This document shows positions 8,617-18,429 of a stretch of DNA of 64,000 bases, piece by piece. A program made the position numbers and the translations under genes. Positions within the stretch are counted from its first letter, which is position 1. Each line of letters starts with the position of its first letter. The notes below the pieces were generated by a model. It was given only the letters and a program-made list of their open reading frames with translations, was not told where the DNA came from and did no database searches. Origin of the DNA: Thalassotalea mangrovi (GTDB lineage Bacteria; Pseudomonadota; Gammaproteobacteria; Enterobacterales; Alteromonadaceae); NCBI RefSeq assembly GCF_005116735.1, contig NZ_SWDB01000022.1, forward strand, positions 98,171-162,170. The letters are read 5' to 3'.

Positions 8617-8895
8617 ATGGCGATGGCCAGTGCCCGGCATATATTAGTAAACGACAAAGCCTTGGCGGAAAAGTTGAAAAAGCGACTCGATAAAGGCGAA
8701 GACTTTGCCCTGTTGGCAAAAAAATATTCAACCTGTCCTTCAGGTAAACGAGGTGGAGACCTGGGCGAGTTTCGTAAAGGTCAAATGGTAAAAGCATTTG
8801 ACGATGTTGTTTTCAAAAAAGAAGTCTTGAAAATACACGGCCCGGTGAAAACCCAGTTTGGTTTTCACCTGATCCAGACCATATATCGCAATTAA
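8617..8895 (+). CDS. ppiC: Parvulin-type peptidyl-prolyl isomerase PpiC
   Basis: This is a small cytoplasmic cis-trans prolyl isomerase consisting of one rotamase domain (92 residues). [39 protein letters not shown] and the end [14 protein letters not shown] align with E. coli PpiC almost throughout. Three in-frame ATGs lie close together at 8611, 8617 and 8623. The one at 8617 is preferred because GGAGA (8606-8610) is 6 bases upstream. Confidence 0.93.
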   Translation: MAMASARHILVNDKALAEKLKKRLDKGEDFALLAKKYSTCPSGKRGGDLGEFRKGQMVKAFDDVVFKKEVLKIHGPVKTQFGFHLIQTIYRN

Positions 8896-8936
8896 CCTAA
8901 AGTCGTCAGCGGCTTGTCAAAGTATCTTTGGCTTTT

Positions 8937-8967
8937 CCTGCCAGTACAGAAAGGTTGTTCTGGCAGG
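8937..8967. terminator. Strong hairpin between convergent ppiC and the GlsB-type gene
   Basis: CCTGCCAG (8937-8944) and CTGGCAGG (8960-8967) pair perfectly, and ACA/TGT inside can extend the stem. It lies between two convergent genes. T-runs are poor on both sides, so it would be an imperfect bidirectional terminator. Confidence 0.45.
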
Positions 8968-8986
8968 GACCGTTAATACCGTTAAC

Positions 8987-9235
8987 CTAACGTTTAATTA
9001 AGCCGACAATAAATAGTAAAATCGCAGCCCCGACCGTTGCGGTAATGATACCACCGATAATCCCACCTGCGGAGATGCCAAGCATGCCAAAGACGTAGCC
9101 ACCGATCACTGCGCCAATAATACCGACAATAATGTTGCCAATTAAACCGAATCCACCGCCCTTCATGAGCAAGCCAGCCAGCCAGCCGGCAACACCACCA
9201 ATGATAAGAAATACAATTAAGCTTTGTGTTTCCAT
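8987..9235 (-). CDS. GlsB/YeaQ/YmgE-family small membrane protein
   Basis: This 82-residue very hydrophobic protein has three membrane segments, rich in Gly and Ile. GLIGNIIVGIIGAVIGGYV and the closing IVGLIKR are typical of the transglycosylase-associated family often linked to stress responses. Its molecular function is not established. It stands alone, convergent with ppiC. Confidence 0.85.
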   Translation of the reverse strand: METQSLIVFLIIGGVAGWLAGLLMKGGGFGLIGNIIVGIIGAVIGGYVFGMLGISAGGIIGGIITATVGAAILLFIVGLIKR

Positions 9236-9479
9236 AGGTCACCTCTATCAAAGAAACCAACTTACCAATCCTGCTTTGCATGCGTCAGTTTGAAAACCTG
9301 AAAACAATGCATCGCAAGCGCAATGCTTAAAGGATAGTTTAAAATTCAACAAGTCCCTGATTTTCCGCGTATCGGTATTCAATCATCCGCTTTATATCAA
9401 TAATTATGCTGTTATCTTCGATATGGGCTCGAGACATATTAACCTGCAGTTGGCTTGCACTGCTGTTCAGGCCTTATGA

Positions 9480-9647
9480 CTATTGGTCCTTACGTTCTTC
9501 TTCATCCAATGCCTTATTGCGTTCGGCGATACGGCGTTTTTGCTCTTCGGTGAGGTTAAATTTGCGTGCCGTTTTATATAGGTAATAAACGCCACTAATA
9601 ATAAAGCCAAGGACGGCCAGCAATATAATCCAGTTTGTTGTGCTCAT
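9480..9647 (-). CDS. Small single-pass membrane protein, DUF2897-like
   Basis: A 55-residue product reads MSTTNWIILLAVLGFIISG at the start: one membrane helix (about residues 6-25). A charged cytoplasmic tail follows containing FNLTEEQKRRIAERNK. Size, layout and position beside trpA match the DUF2897 family of gammaproteobacteria, whose function is unknown. The ATG is at 9645-9647 and the TAG at 9480-9482. It lies in the same direction as trpA, about 85 bases downstream, and could be cotranscribed with the trp operon. Confidence 0.75.
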   Translation of the reverse strand: MSTTNWIILLAVLGFIISGVYYLYKTARKFNLTEEQKRRIAERNKALDEEERKDQ

Positions 9648-9730
9648 AATTTACCTGTGTTGGTGAAATGGTGCGCAACGACCGGTCAGGAAAAAATCTG
9701 CTGTCCGGGCATCGCAATATTGTCCTCGCG

Positions 9731-10549
9731 TTAAGAGATTGTCGCTGCTTTCAGCCTTTGCACGAATTCAGCGAGATGTTTTAACATGAATTCTGGTTGT
9801 TCGAGATGTTGTTCAATAATTTTAACCGTAGCGCTACCACTAATTGCACCTTTCGCGCCACTGGTAATCGCTGCCTTAACATGTTCAGGGGTCGAGATAC
9901 CAAAGCCTAGCACAGGAGCCGGTGCACCATAGTCAGCCAGCCTGGCCAATAACTGATCCGATGGCATTGCTGCTGCCACCTCAGTACCGGTCACACCAGC
10001 GCGGCTTAGCACATAGGTATAGCCTTTGCTGAGTTGCGCAACTTTTTTGAGCGTGGCATCATCGGCATTCGGTGGCGCAATAAAAATTTGCGCAATACCG
10101 TATTTTTCTGCGGCTGCTACGAAGGGACGACTTTCCCGAATGGGTACGTCGGCCAATAACACCGAATCGACGCCAATATCACTAAGTTTCTGGTAAAACG
10201 CATCCAGGCCGTAGGCAAATACCAGGTTGGCATACAATAACAAACCGATTGGCGTTTTTTCCGAATACGCCCTTACTTTCGCGAGAATCCCGAAACAGGT
10301 TTCGGTATTTACATTTGCCTTGAGGGCACGATTTCCCGCCATTTGAATAGTAATGCCGTCAGCACTCGGGTCTGAAAACGGGATACCTAATTCCAGGGCA
10401 TCAGCGCCGTTATCAATCAGAGTTTTGATAATCCTCAGCGATTGTTCGGCATTCGGATCGCCAATGGTGACAAATGGGATAAAAGCTCCCTGATTGTGCT
10501 CCGCCAAACGAGCAAAACACTCGTCATATCTTAATCCGGCCTGACTCAT
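9731..10549 (-). CDS. trpA: Tryptophan synthase alpha subunit
   Basis: This subunit cleaves indole-3-glycerol phosphate to indole and glyceraldehyde 3-phosphate and passes indole to TrpB. The 272-residue TIM barrel shows [19 protein letters not shown], which contains the catalytic Glu and Asp. Phosphate-binding FGISTPEH and [13 protein letters not shown] lie near the C-terminus. Its ATG overlaps the trpB stop by four bases, as expected for equimolar alpha and beta subunits. It is the last enzyme gene of the operon. Confidence 0.97.
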   Translation of the reverse strand: MSQAGLRYDECFARLAEHNQGAFIPFVTIGDPNAEQSLRIIKTLIDNGADALELGIPFSDPSADGITIQMAGNRALKANVNTETCFGILAKVRAYSEKTPIGLLLYANLVFAYGLDAFYQKLSDIGVDSVLLADVPIRESRPFVAAAEKYGIAQIFIAPPNADDATLKKVAQLSKGYTYVLSRAGVTGTEVAAAMPSDQLLARLADYGAPAPVLGFGISTPEHVKAAITSGAKGAISGSATVKIIEQHLEQPEFMLKHLAEFVQRLKAATIS

Positions 10550-11760
10550 GCGGTTCCCTCCCGGTAGTTTTCGCCCTGTAAAATGTCATACACATGTTGT
10601 AAATCTTTATCACCACGTCCTGATAAATTGACCAGGATCACGGTTTCTTCGGTTGCAGCATCGGCCATTTTCAGGGCATGTGCGAGTGCGTGAGAGGACT
10701 CTAACGCGGGAATTATGCCTTCTTTTTGGGCCAGTAACTGAAAAGCATGTAATGCTTCATCATCATTGACTGGCACATATTCGGCTCGACCTGTTTCTTT
10801 GAGATGGGCGTGTTGTGGACCCACCCCTGGGTAATCCAGTCCCGCCGATACCGAGTAGGACTCTTCAATCTGGCCAAATTTGTCCTGCATAATGTAGGTA
10901 TAGGCACCATGCAGCATACCTTTACTGCCAGCCACCAGGGTTGCACCATGACGATCGGAGTCGATGCCTTTACCTCCGGCTTCAACGCCAACCAGGGTGA
11001 CATTCGCTTCGTCGATAAAATCAGTGAACATACCGATGGCATTCGAGCCGCCGCCGACGCAGGCCACCACCACATCGGGTAAACGCCCTTGTTCTTCAAG
11101 AATCTGTTGTTTGGCTTCAATGCCGATCATTTTCTGGAATTCACGTACCAGGGTTGGGAAGGGGTGCGGGCCTGCTGCTGTCCCCAACAGGTAATGAGCT
11201 TTGTCGTAATTTGCCGACCAGTCCCGCAAGGCTTCATTAACCGCATCTTTTAAGGTACCGCTGCCCGCCGTTACCGGGATCACCTCGGCGCCCATCAATT
11301 TCATTCGAAATACATTGGGTTGTTGTCGCTCACAATCTACCTGGCCCATATAGACCCGGCATTTCAGACCTAATAATGCACAGGCCAGGGCCGTTGCCAC
11401 CCCGTGCTGGCCGGCACCGGTTTCGGCGATAATTTCGGATTTCCCCATACGTTTTGCCAGTAACGCCTGGCCGAGTACCTGATTGGTCTTATGAGCTCCT
11501 CCGTGCAGCAAATCTTCACGTTTAAGGTAAATTTTCGCCAGGGGATTGGACACCAGGTTACGACATAAGGTCAGTGGCGTAGGACGGCCCGCATAACTGC
11601 TTAACAGTTTTTCAAACTCCCGTTGAAATTCTTCATCCTGTTGCGCATCAACAAATGCCTGTTCCAGTTGCTCTAATGCCGGCACCAGTAGTTCACTGAC
11701 GTACATACCACCGAACTGACCGAAATAGGCGTCATTGTATTGTGTTTCTGTCTTGTTCAT
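10546..11760 (-). CDS. trpB: Tryptophan synthase beta subunit
   Basis: This PLP enzyme condenses indole with L-serine to give tryptophan. The 404-residue protein includes [29 protein letters not shown] with the PLP lysine, [22 protein letters not shown] for cofactor phosphate binding, and LSGRGDKD near the end. All expected motifs are present and the length is normal. It lies 80 bases after trpC and overlaps trpA. Confidence 0.98.
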   Translation of the reverse strand: MNKTETQYNDAYFGQFGGMYVSELLVPALEQLEQAFVDAQQDEEFQREFEKLLSSYAGRPTPLTLCRNLVSNPLAKIYLKREDLLHGGAHKTNQVLGQALLAKRMGKSEIIAETGAGQHGVATALACALLGLKCRVYMGQVDCERQQPNVFRMKLMGAEVIPVTAGSGTLKDAVNEALRDWSANYDKAHYLLGTAAGPHPFPTLVREFQKMIGIEAKQQILEEQGRLPDVVVACVGGGSNAIGMFTDFIDEANVTLVGVEAGGKGIDSDRHGATLVAGSKGMLHGAYTYIMQDKFGQIEESYSVSAGLDYPGVGPQHAHLKETGRAEYVPVNDDEALHAFQLLAQKEGIIPALESSHALAHALKMADAATEETVILVNLSGRGDKDLQHVYDILQGENYREGTA

Positions 11761-11840
11761 GGACCTGCCTTGTTTTGTCCGTATAAAATTTGTTTAAATC
11801 CAGGCCTGGCTGTGTTGCCTTCAAGCCTGGTCTGTGTATC

Positions 11841-13238
11841 TCAATATTGACGAATCTGGTTAAATGCTAATGTCACTTTTTCCGCTGATTTGACCCCCGC
11901 AGACACCTCTAATCCAGAATTCATGTCCAATCCATAAAACTCCTGACTTTCCAGGATATTTAATGCCCTGGCTAAATTCTCCGGGGTCAGTCCGCCAGCC
12001 AGAAAGCTGTTGCTAAATAAGGCATCGCTTTGTTCAATTAACTGCCAGTCGAAGGTCTTGCCACTACCTCCACGGATGTTATCCAATAAAAAGTAGTCGG
12101 CGTGGCAATGAGACGTATCAAGTGGCGGCACTGCGTCAACCACCTTTATCGCTTTTATGACCTGGCAGCCGACTGGCAAACCTGGTTTAAGTGATTCGAT
12201 GTATGCGTCACTTTCTTTACCGTGTAACTGCACGGCACTTAGGTTTAAGTCTGCGGCCAGTGTTTGCACCTGCTTAATATCATGATCGGCAAAAACACCA
12301 ACGAAGTGCAGTGCTAAGCCGTTATCTGCAACGCTATCAATGATGGTCCTGGCTTGATGTGCGCTTACATAACGGGGTGAGTGTTCCACAAAAATCAGCC
12401 CAGCGTAAACCGCACCGGCCCTGGCAATGGTCATGGCATCCTCGGCTCGGGTGAGGCCACAAACTTTATGATTACCGTAAATCAGGGTGCGACAGGCAAG
12501 GTCGATATCCGCCTGTGCCATCACAGAACTGCCAACTAAAAAGCCATTGACGGCCGGGGCAAGTTCACGCACCTGATGATTATGATAAATGCCCGATTCA
12601 CTGATGATCAGGCGATCGTTTGGGATCATTGGCGCCAGCTCAAGGGTACGGCTGATATCGGTACTCAGATCCCGTAAATTACGGTTGTTAATCCCTATTA
12701 GCCGTGCATTTAAGCGGATCGCCCGTTCGGTTTCCTCGACATTAGAAACCTCCGTTAACACCCCTAAGTTGAGCGAAGCTGCCAGTTCACTCAAGCTCTG
12801 GTACTCTTCGTCATCTAGTACACTGAGCATCAATAGCACACCATCGGCGCCATAGTATCGGGCCAGGTAAATCTGATAGGCATCGATAAAGAAATCTTTA
12901 TTCAATACCGGGCAACCAACCCGTTCGGTTACCTGTTGGAGGTAGTCAAAATTTCCCTGAAAATACTTTTCATCGGTTAATACCGAAATGATCGCTGCAT
13001 AGTTTTCATAAATATCCGCGATTTCGCCAACATTAAAACTGTCGCGAATCAATCCTTTCGATGGCGAAGCTTTTTTACATTCAAGGATAAATCCCGCATT
13101 GTCAGTGGTTAATGCCCCGTAAAAGTCTTTTTTACTCGGTTTAACCGCATCGATAAATCTGGCAAGTGGAAATTCACGTTTTCGCTGCGAAATTTCAATG
13201 CGTTTATCGGCAACGATTTTTTGCAATATATTAGCCAC
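11841..13238 (-). CDS. trpCF: Bifunctional indole-3-glycerol phosphate synthase / phosphoribosylanthranilate isomerase
   Basis: This fused enzyme carries out two consecutive steps of tryptophan synthesis. Residues 1 to about 255 form the TrpC barrel: ILECKKASPSKG, YFQGNFDYLQ, LIGINNRNL, ISESGI. Residues 256-465 form the TrpF barrel: KVCGLTRAEDA, LQLHGKE-type AVQLHGKES, and FLAGGLTPENLA. The fusion is the gammaproteobacterial arrangement. Its start overlaps the end of trpD by 8 bases. Confidence 0.97.
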   Translation of the reverse strand: MANILQKIVADKRIEISQRKREFPLARFIDAVKPSKKDFYGALTTDNAGFILECKKASPSKGLIRDSFNVGEIADIYENYAAIISVLTDEKYFQGNFDYLQQVTERVGCPVLNKDFFIDAYQIYLARYYGADGVLLMLSVLDDEEYQSLSELAASLNLGVLTEVSNVEETERAIRLNARLIGINNRNLRDLSTDISRTLELAPMIPNDRLIISESGIYHNHQVRELAPAVNGFLVGSSVMAQADIDLACRTLIYGNHKVCGLTRAEDAMTIARAGAVYAGLIFVEHSPRYVSAHQARTIIDSVADNGLALHFVGVFADHDIKQVQTLAADLNLSAVQLHGKESDAYIESLKPGLPVGCQVIKAIKVVDAVPPLDTSHCHADYFLLDNIRGGSGKTFDWQLIEQSDALFSNSFLAGGLTPENLARALNILESQEFYGLDMNSGLEVSAGVKSAEKVTLAFNQIRQY

Positions 13239-14238
13239 GGCTGGTCTCCACCATCGTATTTAATGTGGTTAATGCCTTACCAGAAGCCAGCACCGTCAGC
13301 ACCATATCCGCCGCTTGTTTGAGGTTATCGGTTTTACCTGCCAGGTAGAGCAGGGCTGCGGTGTTAATCGCCACAGCGTCTCGATGAGCATCCTGGCCAC
13401 TACCGCTGAGGACTGCCCGGGTAAATTCGGCGTTTTGCTGAGGCTCACCGCCTTCAATATCCGCAAGCTTATATTGAGCTAAGCCAAACATCGCTGGGGT
13501 TACCTCTTTCTCCTCCAGACTGTCGCCGTCGATTTCAATCACCTGGGTTGGACCATGAATGGCGATTTCATCGAGGCCACTGCCATGGACGACCCAGGCG
13601 CGATTAACGCCGGTTTTTTGCAGCGCTGCGGCGATTGGCTTTAATAGCGCCGGGCTGTAAACACCGAGTAACATGATGCCAGGGCTGGCTGGATTGACTA
13701 ATGGGCCAAGAATGTTAAACAGGGTCCTGACCCCCATCGCCTTTCGCACCGGTGCCGCATGACGAAAACCACTGTGATATTGCGGCGCATACAAAAAACA
13801 AAGATTAGATTGTTTAATGCACTTAACGGCGGTATCCGCTGTCATTGCCAGGTTGACACCAAAGGCTTCCAATAAGTCGGCAGAGCCGGATTTACTGGAT
13901 ACGCTGCGATTTCCATGCTTGGCAACTTTCAGGCCACAGGCGGCGGCCACAATCGCCGCGGTCGTTGAAATATTGATCGTATGAGCACCATCACCACCGG
14001 TTCCCACACAATCCACTAATTGATCATCCTGCAACGGAAAATCGCTCGCCGCATCGCGAATGGCAATCGCGGCGCCGGCTATTTCATCAGGACTTTCGGG
14101 TTTCATTTTCAATGCGGTTAACACACTGGCAAGCAATTCACCAGGGACCTCGCCGTTGACCACTTTTGAGAAGAACTGCTCGGCCTGAGTAATACTGAGG
14201 TCTTTGCCTGCCATTAATTGTTCGAGTATCTGTGACAT
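13231..14238 (-). CDS. trpD: Anthranilate phosphoribosyltransferase
   Basis: This enzyme joins anthranilate to PRPP. The 335-residue protein carries the diphosphate-binding loop VGTGGDGAHTINIST near residue 80. KHGNRSVSSKSGSADLLEA and FNILGPLVNPA are hallmarks of the family. It is not fused to trpG, unlike in enteric bacteria, and follows trpG by about 20 bases. Confidence 0.97.
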   Translation of the reverse strand: MSQILEQLMAGKDLSITQAEQFFSKVVNGEVPGELLASVLTALKMKPESPDEIAGAAIAIRDAASDFPLQDDQLVDCVGTGGDGAHTINISTTAAIVAAACGLKVAKHGNRSVSSKSGSADLLEAFGVNLAMTADTAVKCIKQSNLCFLYAPQYHSGFRHAAPVRKAMGVRTLFNILGPLVNPASPGIMLLGVYSPALLKPIAAALQKTGVNRAWVVHGSGLDEIAIHGPTQVIEIDGDSLEEKEVTPAMFGLAQYKLADIEGGEPQQNAEFTRAVLSGSGQDAHRDAVAINTAALLYLAGKTDNLKQAADMVLTVLASGKALTTLNTMVETSRG

Positions 14239-14258
14239 AATACGTTCCCTTGTAATGG

Positions 14259-14867
14259 TTAATCTGCGGCTTGCCGATTTTGGCTTAACAGGTGTTGAAA
14301 GCTTTGCTCCAGCAATAGGCTGCCATTCGATGTGAGTAGCGATTCCGGATGAAACTGAAACCCTAATGCGTTATCGCCTGGGTGTTCAACGGCCATTGCC
14401 ATGCCCTTGTATTCGGCGATAACCGCTAAAGTGCCGGGCATCGATGTCGCCACCAGCGAGTGGTAACGGGCTACAGGTAGCGGACTTGGCATGCCTATAA
14501 AGGGTCCGTGACCCCGGTGTTCAATTAAAGAGGCTTTGCCGTGAACAATTTCTCCGGCTCTGTCGACTATGCCTCCGTAATGCTCGACTAACGCCTGATG
14601 GCCAAGGCAAATACCTAAAATCGGAAACTTACCACAGCAAAGGCTTAGTAGCTCCATCAGGCAACCTGCCTGGGACGGAGAGCCGGGACCTGGTGAAATC
14701 ACCAGGATCACCGGGTCCGTTTCTGCGAGCATTGTCTGGTATATATGTTCGGCACTGATGGTATTGCGATAAATGACCGGGGCAAAACCTAACGTTTTAA
14801 ATTCATCGACCAGGTTGTAAGTGAATGAATCCAGGTTATCCAGCATATATAATTTGATGTTCTGCAT
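14259..14867 (-). CDS. trpG: Anthranilate synthase glutamine amidotransferase component
   Basis: This subunit supplies ammonia from glutamine to TrpE. The 202-residue class I amidotransferase has the nucleophile in PILGICLGHQAL and the catalytic His-Glu in FHPESLLT near residue 175. The oxyanion-hole region is SPGPGSPSQAG. It shares one base with the trpE stop (TAATG), giving translational coupling between the two subunits. Confidence 0.97.
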   Translation of the reverse strand: MQNIKLYMLDNLDSFTYNLVDEFKTLGFAPVIYRNTISAEHIYQTMLAETDPVILVISPGPGSPSQAGCLMELLSLCCGKFPILGICLGHQALVEHYGGIVDRAGEIVHGKASLIEHRGHGPFIGMPSPLPVARYHSLVATSMPGTLAVIAEYKGMAMAVEHPGDNALGFQFHPESLLTSNGSLLLEQSFQHLLSQNRQAAD

Positions 14868-16531
14868 TACCCGTGCTCCCCTGATTTGTTTTGAGTTGCT
14901 GCGTTCGAGGCATGCTGTGCCAACTGGATGGCGCGGATCACCGCCTGTGCTTTTTGTCGGGTTTCATCAGCCTCAGCCTGAGGTTCTGAGTCATAAACGA
15001 CGCCAGCACCAGCTTGAATATAAGCTATATTGTCCTGTACGAACGCTGAACGAATAACAATACAGGTGTCCATATCCCCATCACCGTTTAAATAGCCAAC
15101 GGCACCGCCGTAACTCCCACGCCGCTGACCTTCAAATTGCCGAATCAACTCCGTGGCACGTACTTTCGGTGCTCCGGATAATGTCCCCATGTTCATGCAG
15201 GCCTGATAGGCATGCAAAGCGTCAAGCTGCGGTTGCAGGGTACCCACCACCCGGGAAACGAGATGCATGACGTGGGAATAACGATCGACCTTTAACAGCT
15301 CAGCAACATGACGGCTGCCGCCAACACTTACCCTGGCAATATCATTGCGCGCCAGGTCGACCAGCATCAAGTGTTCGGCTTTCTCTTTCACATCATTGCG
15401 TAGCTCCAGTTCAATGCGACCATCCAGATCGGCACTGTAGCTGCCATCGCGTCGAAATCCTCGTCCCCGGGTTCCGGCGATCGGGTATAGCTCGACCTTA
15501 CGATTGCTGGCGGTAAACTTTAACGCCGATTCTGGTGATGCTCCGAATAATTCAAAGTCCTGGTCTTTGAGGTAAAACATATAGGGACTTGGGTTGGTCT
15601 GTTTCAGTTGTCGGTAGGCACTTACCGTGTCCTCACAGGCAAGTGAAAATGTCCGCGATGGCACCACCTGGAAAATATCCCCGGCACGAATATGTTCTTT
15701 AAGCGTTTCTACCTGCTGACAGAACTCCGCGTCGCTGACATTAACACTTACCGTCAATGGCTGTGCGTCATTGACATCATTGCCGGTATCATCTGAGCCT
15801 TGTGTGGTATCGATAAGTTGTTCGCACTGCTGATGCAAATCAATCAGTTTCTGCTGAACCTGGCGTTGTTCTGCCTGGCTAAAACTATTAGCAATAAATT
15901 CAGTGGTTCGTTGTTGATGATCTATCAAGACCAGTGTTTGCGCCAGATAAAAGACGTAATCCGGGCATTGATTGGCGCTATTGGCAACCGCTGGCAGGTT
16001 TTCACACAGGCTGATTAAATCAAATGCAAAAGCACCGCCGAGAAACGTAGCATAAGGGGTAGCGCTCTGTGGCGCCATGTTTTGCAATACTCTCAGCACT
16101 TCAAAAGGGTTTAAAGCAAGAAGTCTGGACGCTTCATCTAAGTTGGCATCAGCTTGTTTAAACCGAAAATGACATTGTCCGGCACAGGCTTTCGGAACCT
16201 GGCATTCCTCAATGCTGTCAAATACCTCCAGGACATCCGCAAAGCAAGGGGCACTGAAATGATTTTGCAAATCGACTATCAGTACTTGTCCATCTTGATC
16301 AAGGGCGTAAAGATCAACACGATTACCATGACATTCAACTTTTAAACAGGCATCGACCAGCAAGATACTTTTCAGAGCACGTTTGTCACTAATTTCTGCC
16401 GACTCTAACAGTAAACAATGTTGCTTTTCGCGGGTCAGGTGAGCGAACAAAGACAGGGGGTCAGGCTGATAGGAGCCCGCCAATATCTCGGTGTGTACCT
16501 GCATCGTAAATGCTTGTTGGTGTTGCTTCAT
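14867..16531 (-). CDS. trpE: Anthranilate synthase component I
   Basis: This subunit converts chorismate to anthranilate with TrpG. The 554-residue protein keeps LLLESAEI near residue 40, the conserved site involved in feedback inhibition by tryptophan. The chorismate-binding C-terminal half includes FQVVPSRTF, PSPYMFYL, GASPESALK, PIAGTRGRG, MLVDLARND and GTLSGAPKVRA. It is the first structural gene of the operon and lies directly behind the attenuator. Expression should follow Trp-tRNA charging. Confidence 0.98.
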   Translation of the reverse strand: MKQHQQAFTMQVHTEILAGSYQPDPLSLFAHLTREKQHCLLLESAEISDKRALKSILLVDACLKVECHGNRVDLYALDQDGQVLIVDLQNHFSAPCFADVLEVFDSIEECQVPKACAGQCHFRFKQADANLDEASRLLALNPFEVLRVLQNMAPQSATPYATFLGGAFAFDLISLCENLPAVANSANQCPDYVFYLAQTLVLIDHQQRTTEFIANSFSQAEQRQVQQKLIDLHQQCEQLIDTTQGSDDTGNDVNDAQPLTVSVNVSDAEFCQQVETLKEHIRAGDIFQVVPSRTFSLACEDTVSAYRQLKQTNPSPYMFYLKDQDFELFGASPESALKFTASNRKVELYPIAGTRGRGFRRDGSYSADLDGRIELELRNDVKEKAEHLMLVDLARNDIARVSVGGSRHVAELLKVDRYSHVMHLVSRVVGTLQPQLDALHAYQACMNMGTLSGAPKVRATELIRQFEGQRRGSYGGAVGYLNGDGDMDTCIVIRSAFVQDNIAYIQAGAGVVYDSEPQAEADETRQKAQAVIRAIQLAQHASNAATQNKSGEHG

Positions 16532-16586
16532 TATTTTTCACCAGTAATTTATTAATGTATAACTGATTGTTTTTTAAGTCTAAAAA

Positions 16587-16616
16587 CGAAAAAACCCGCT
16601 AAGTAGCGGGTTTTTA
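16587..16616 (-). terminator. trp attenuator (regions 3 and 4)
   Basis: On the minus strand AACCCGCT, loop ACTT and AGCGGGTT are followed by TTTT. This is the 3:4 terminator of the trp leader. Region 2 contains GGGTT (minus strand of 16647-16651) that can instead pair with AACCC of region 3 (16608-16612). A 1:2 stem is formed by CATAAC and GTTATG (16663-16668 with 16644-16649). Confidence 0.92.
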
Positions 16617-16653
16617 GTAATTTTTTGCGAACGCGCAAAGCCTCATAACCCAC

Positions 16654-16713
16654 CTATGTGAAGTTATGCCACCACCAAATAATTAGAGTAATTGCTTGCT
16701 TTGCCTGTACCAT
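16654..16713 (-). CDS. trpL: trp operon leader peptide
   Basis: The 19-residue peptide MVQAKQAITLIIWWWHNFT has three consecutive tryptophans at positions 13-15. The Trp codons lie just before region 1 of the attenuator hairpins. A ribosome stalled there for lack of Trp-tRNA would cover region 1 and allow the 2:3 antiterminator to form, so trpEGDCFBA is transcribed. It starts at 16711-16713 and stops at 16654-16656. Confidence 0.93.
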   Translation of the reverse strand: MVQAKQAITLIIWWWHNFT

Positions 16714-16776
16714 TACGCTCAGTTTCCACGTAAAATATAAAATTCTATTTATTAGAAAACAGTAAAATCTACGCTA

Positions 16777-16782
16777 AGTCAA
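16777..16782 (-). promoter_or_regulatory. Candidate -35 element of the trp promoter
   Basis: TTGACT on the minus strand stands about 64 bases upstream of trpL. The matching -10 box is unclear: TTTTCT or TCTAAT follow at 17 and 20 bases. No TrpR operator palindrome was recognised. Only the -35 position is marked. Confidence 0.3.
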
Positions 16783-16800
16783 CCTCTGGAGCAAAAACTC

Positions 16801-17745
16801 TTGAAAAAAAGTGGCGACACTCAACTGCCCTCAAAAAGTGACAGCTCGAAAGGGACGTCAAATGCGGCGCAAGCTCGTGGTTCTATGCCGGTAGCTAACG
16901 CATCGGCGGTGAATGATGTTCGCGTTGATTTACACTCCCATACCCAATGTTCGGATGGACATCTTACGGTTCAGGAATTAATCGACAGAGCAAGCACTTA
17001 TCAGATTGACCAGCTTGCCATTACCGATCATGATACGGTGGCAGGGATTGCCATTGCCAAAGCGCATATTGTCGATAACGAACTACCGATAAGGCTCATT
17101 AACGGCATTGAGGTTTCCACCAGCTGGCAAGGATTTGAAATTCATATCGTCGGGTTAAATTTTGATGAAAATCATCAGGCAATTAATGAGTTGGTTGCCC
17201 GGCAACAGCAAACCCGAGAACAGCGAGCGTTGCAAATCGGTGAGAAACTTGCCAAAGCGGGCTTTAGTGATGCTTATAATGAAGCGAAAAACCTCGCCGG
17301 TGGCGGCAGTATTACCCGTGCCCACTTTGCCAAGGTGCTTCTTCTCCAGGGACACGTTAGCGGCATGCAAAAAGCGTTTGATAAATACCTGGGAAAAGGC
17401 AAACGTGCCTATGTCAAACCCGGCTGGGTCGATATCGAGCAGGCGGTAACTGCCATTCGCTCTGCTGGCGGCATCGCGGTGATAGCACATCCGATGAAAT
17501 ATGGGTTGTCGACAAAATGGCTACGACGACTAATTGTCGACTTTAAGGCGGCAGCTGGCCAGGCTATGGAAGTCGCATCGCCACAAATGAGTTTTCAGCA
17601 GCAACAGCTTTTATTGGCTTTTTGTAAAGAATATGAATTACTAGCCTCAGTAGGTTCCGACTTTCATTATCCGACTCGCTGGAGCGATTTAGGTCGCAAC
17701 CTTAATGTGCCTGAAGACACTCAGGTAGTCTGGCAGCACTGGTAA
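16801..17745 (+). CDS. rnm: PHP-domain 5-prime-3-prime exoribonuclease (RNase AM, YciV)
   Basis: The E. coli homologue trims the 5-prime ends of 23S, 16S and 5S rRNA and degrades short RNAs and pAp. The PHP metal-site motifs are all present: DLHSHTQCSDG near residue 43, ITDHDT, GIEVSTSW, AHPMKYG and GSDFHYP. The start is TTG at 16801 with GGAG nine bases upstream. This gives a polar N-terminal extension of about 40 residues before the domain; an ATG at 16885 is the alternative. It is divergent from trp, as in E. coli and Vibrio. Confidence 0.9.
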   Translation: MKKSGDTQLPSKSDSSKGTSNAAQARGSMPVANASAVNDVRVDLHSHTQCSDGHLTVQELIDRASTYQIDQLAITDHDTVAGIAIAKAHIVDNELPIRLINGIEVSTSWQGFEIHIVGLNFDENHQAINELVARQQQTREQRALQIGEKLAKAGFSDAYNEAKNLAGGGSITRAHFAKVLLLQGHVSGMQKAFDKYLGKGKRAYVKPGWVDIEQAVTAIRSAGGIAVIAHPMKYGLSTKWLRRLIVDFKAAAGQAMEVASPQMSFQQQQLLLAFCKEYELLASVGSDFHYPTRWSDLGRNLNVPEDTQVVWQHW

Positions 17746-17788
17746 TTTACAACAGCAAAGCGCTGCAAAACCATTAGAGGTTCAAATC

Positions 17789-18409
17789 ATGAGTCAGTTT
17801 TTTTATTTGCATCCGGATAATCCGCAGCCGAGGTTAATTAAGCAGGCCTGTGAAACGATCCATCAGGGGGCAGTAATTGTCTATCCGACCGATTCTGGTT
17901 ATGCCCTGGGGTGTCATATCGGCGATAAACGGGCGCTGGAGAGAATCTGCCGAATTCGAAATATCGACAAACAACACAATTTTACCCTGTTATGTCGGGA
18001 TTTGTCTGAATTAGCAACCTATGCACGGGTTGATAATGCTTATTTTCGCCTGTTGAAAAACAATACCCCTGGGAAATACACCTTTATTTTTAAAGGGACC
18101 AAAGAGGTACCAAAACGCTTATTAAACGAAAAAAGAAAAACTATCGGTATCCGTATTCCCGAAAACAATATTGCCATGGCATTGTTGACTGAGTTAGGTG
18201 AGCCGTTAATGTCTACCAGCCTGATCTTACCCGGAAATGACAGCACAGAATTTGATCCGGAATTGATCCGTGATAACTTAGAAAAACAGGTGGATTTGAT
18301 CTTAAATGGCGGATATCTCGGAGAAAAGCCGACAACCGTGGTTGATTTGACCGATGAATATCCGGTCATTCTTCGCCACGGAGAGGGCGATCCATCACCG
18401 TTTGAGTAA
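17789..18409 (+). CDS. yciO: YciO family protein (Sua5/YrdC-like fold)
   Basis: This 206-residue protein belongs to the threonylcarbamoyl-AMP synthase superfamily. VIVYPTDSGYALGCHIGD, RNIDKQHNFTLLCRDLSELA, TFIFKGTKEVPKR, IGIRIPEN and LMSTSLILPG match the family in order. It is a paralogue of TsaC; its own role is less clear than tRNA t6A synthesis. It lies 43 bases after rnm and 20 before scpA, in a conserved cluster. Confidence 0.9.
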   Translation: MSQFFYLHPDNPQPRLIKQACETIHQGAVIVYPTDSGYALGCHIGDKRALERICRIRNIDKQHNFTLLCRDLSELATYARVDNAYFRLLKNNTPGKYTFIFKGTKEVPKRLLNEKRKTIGIRIPENNIAMALLTELGEPLMSTSLILPGNDSTEFDPELIRDNLEKQVDLILNGGYLGEKPTTVVDLTDEYPVILRHGEGDPSPFE

Positions 18410-18429
18410 ACCGATCGGGCGAGATCTTA

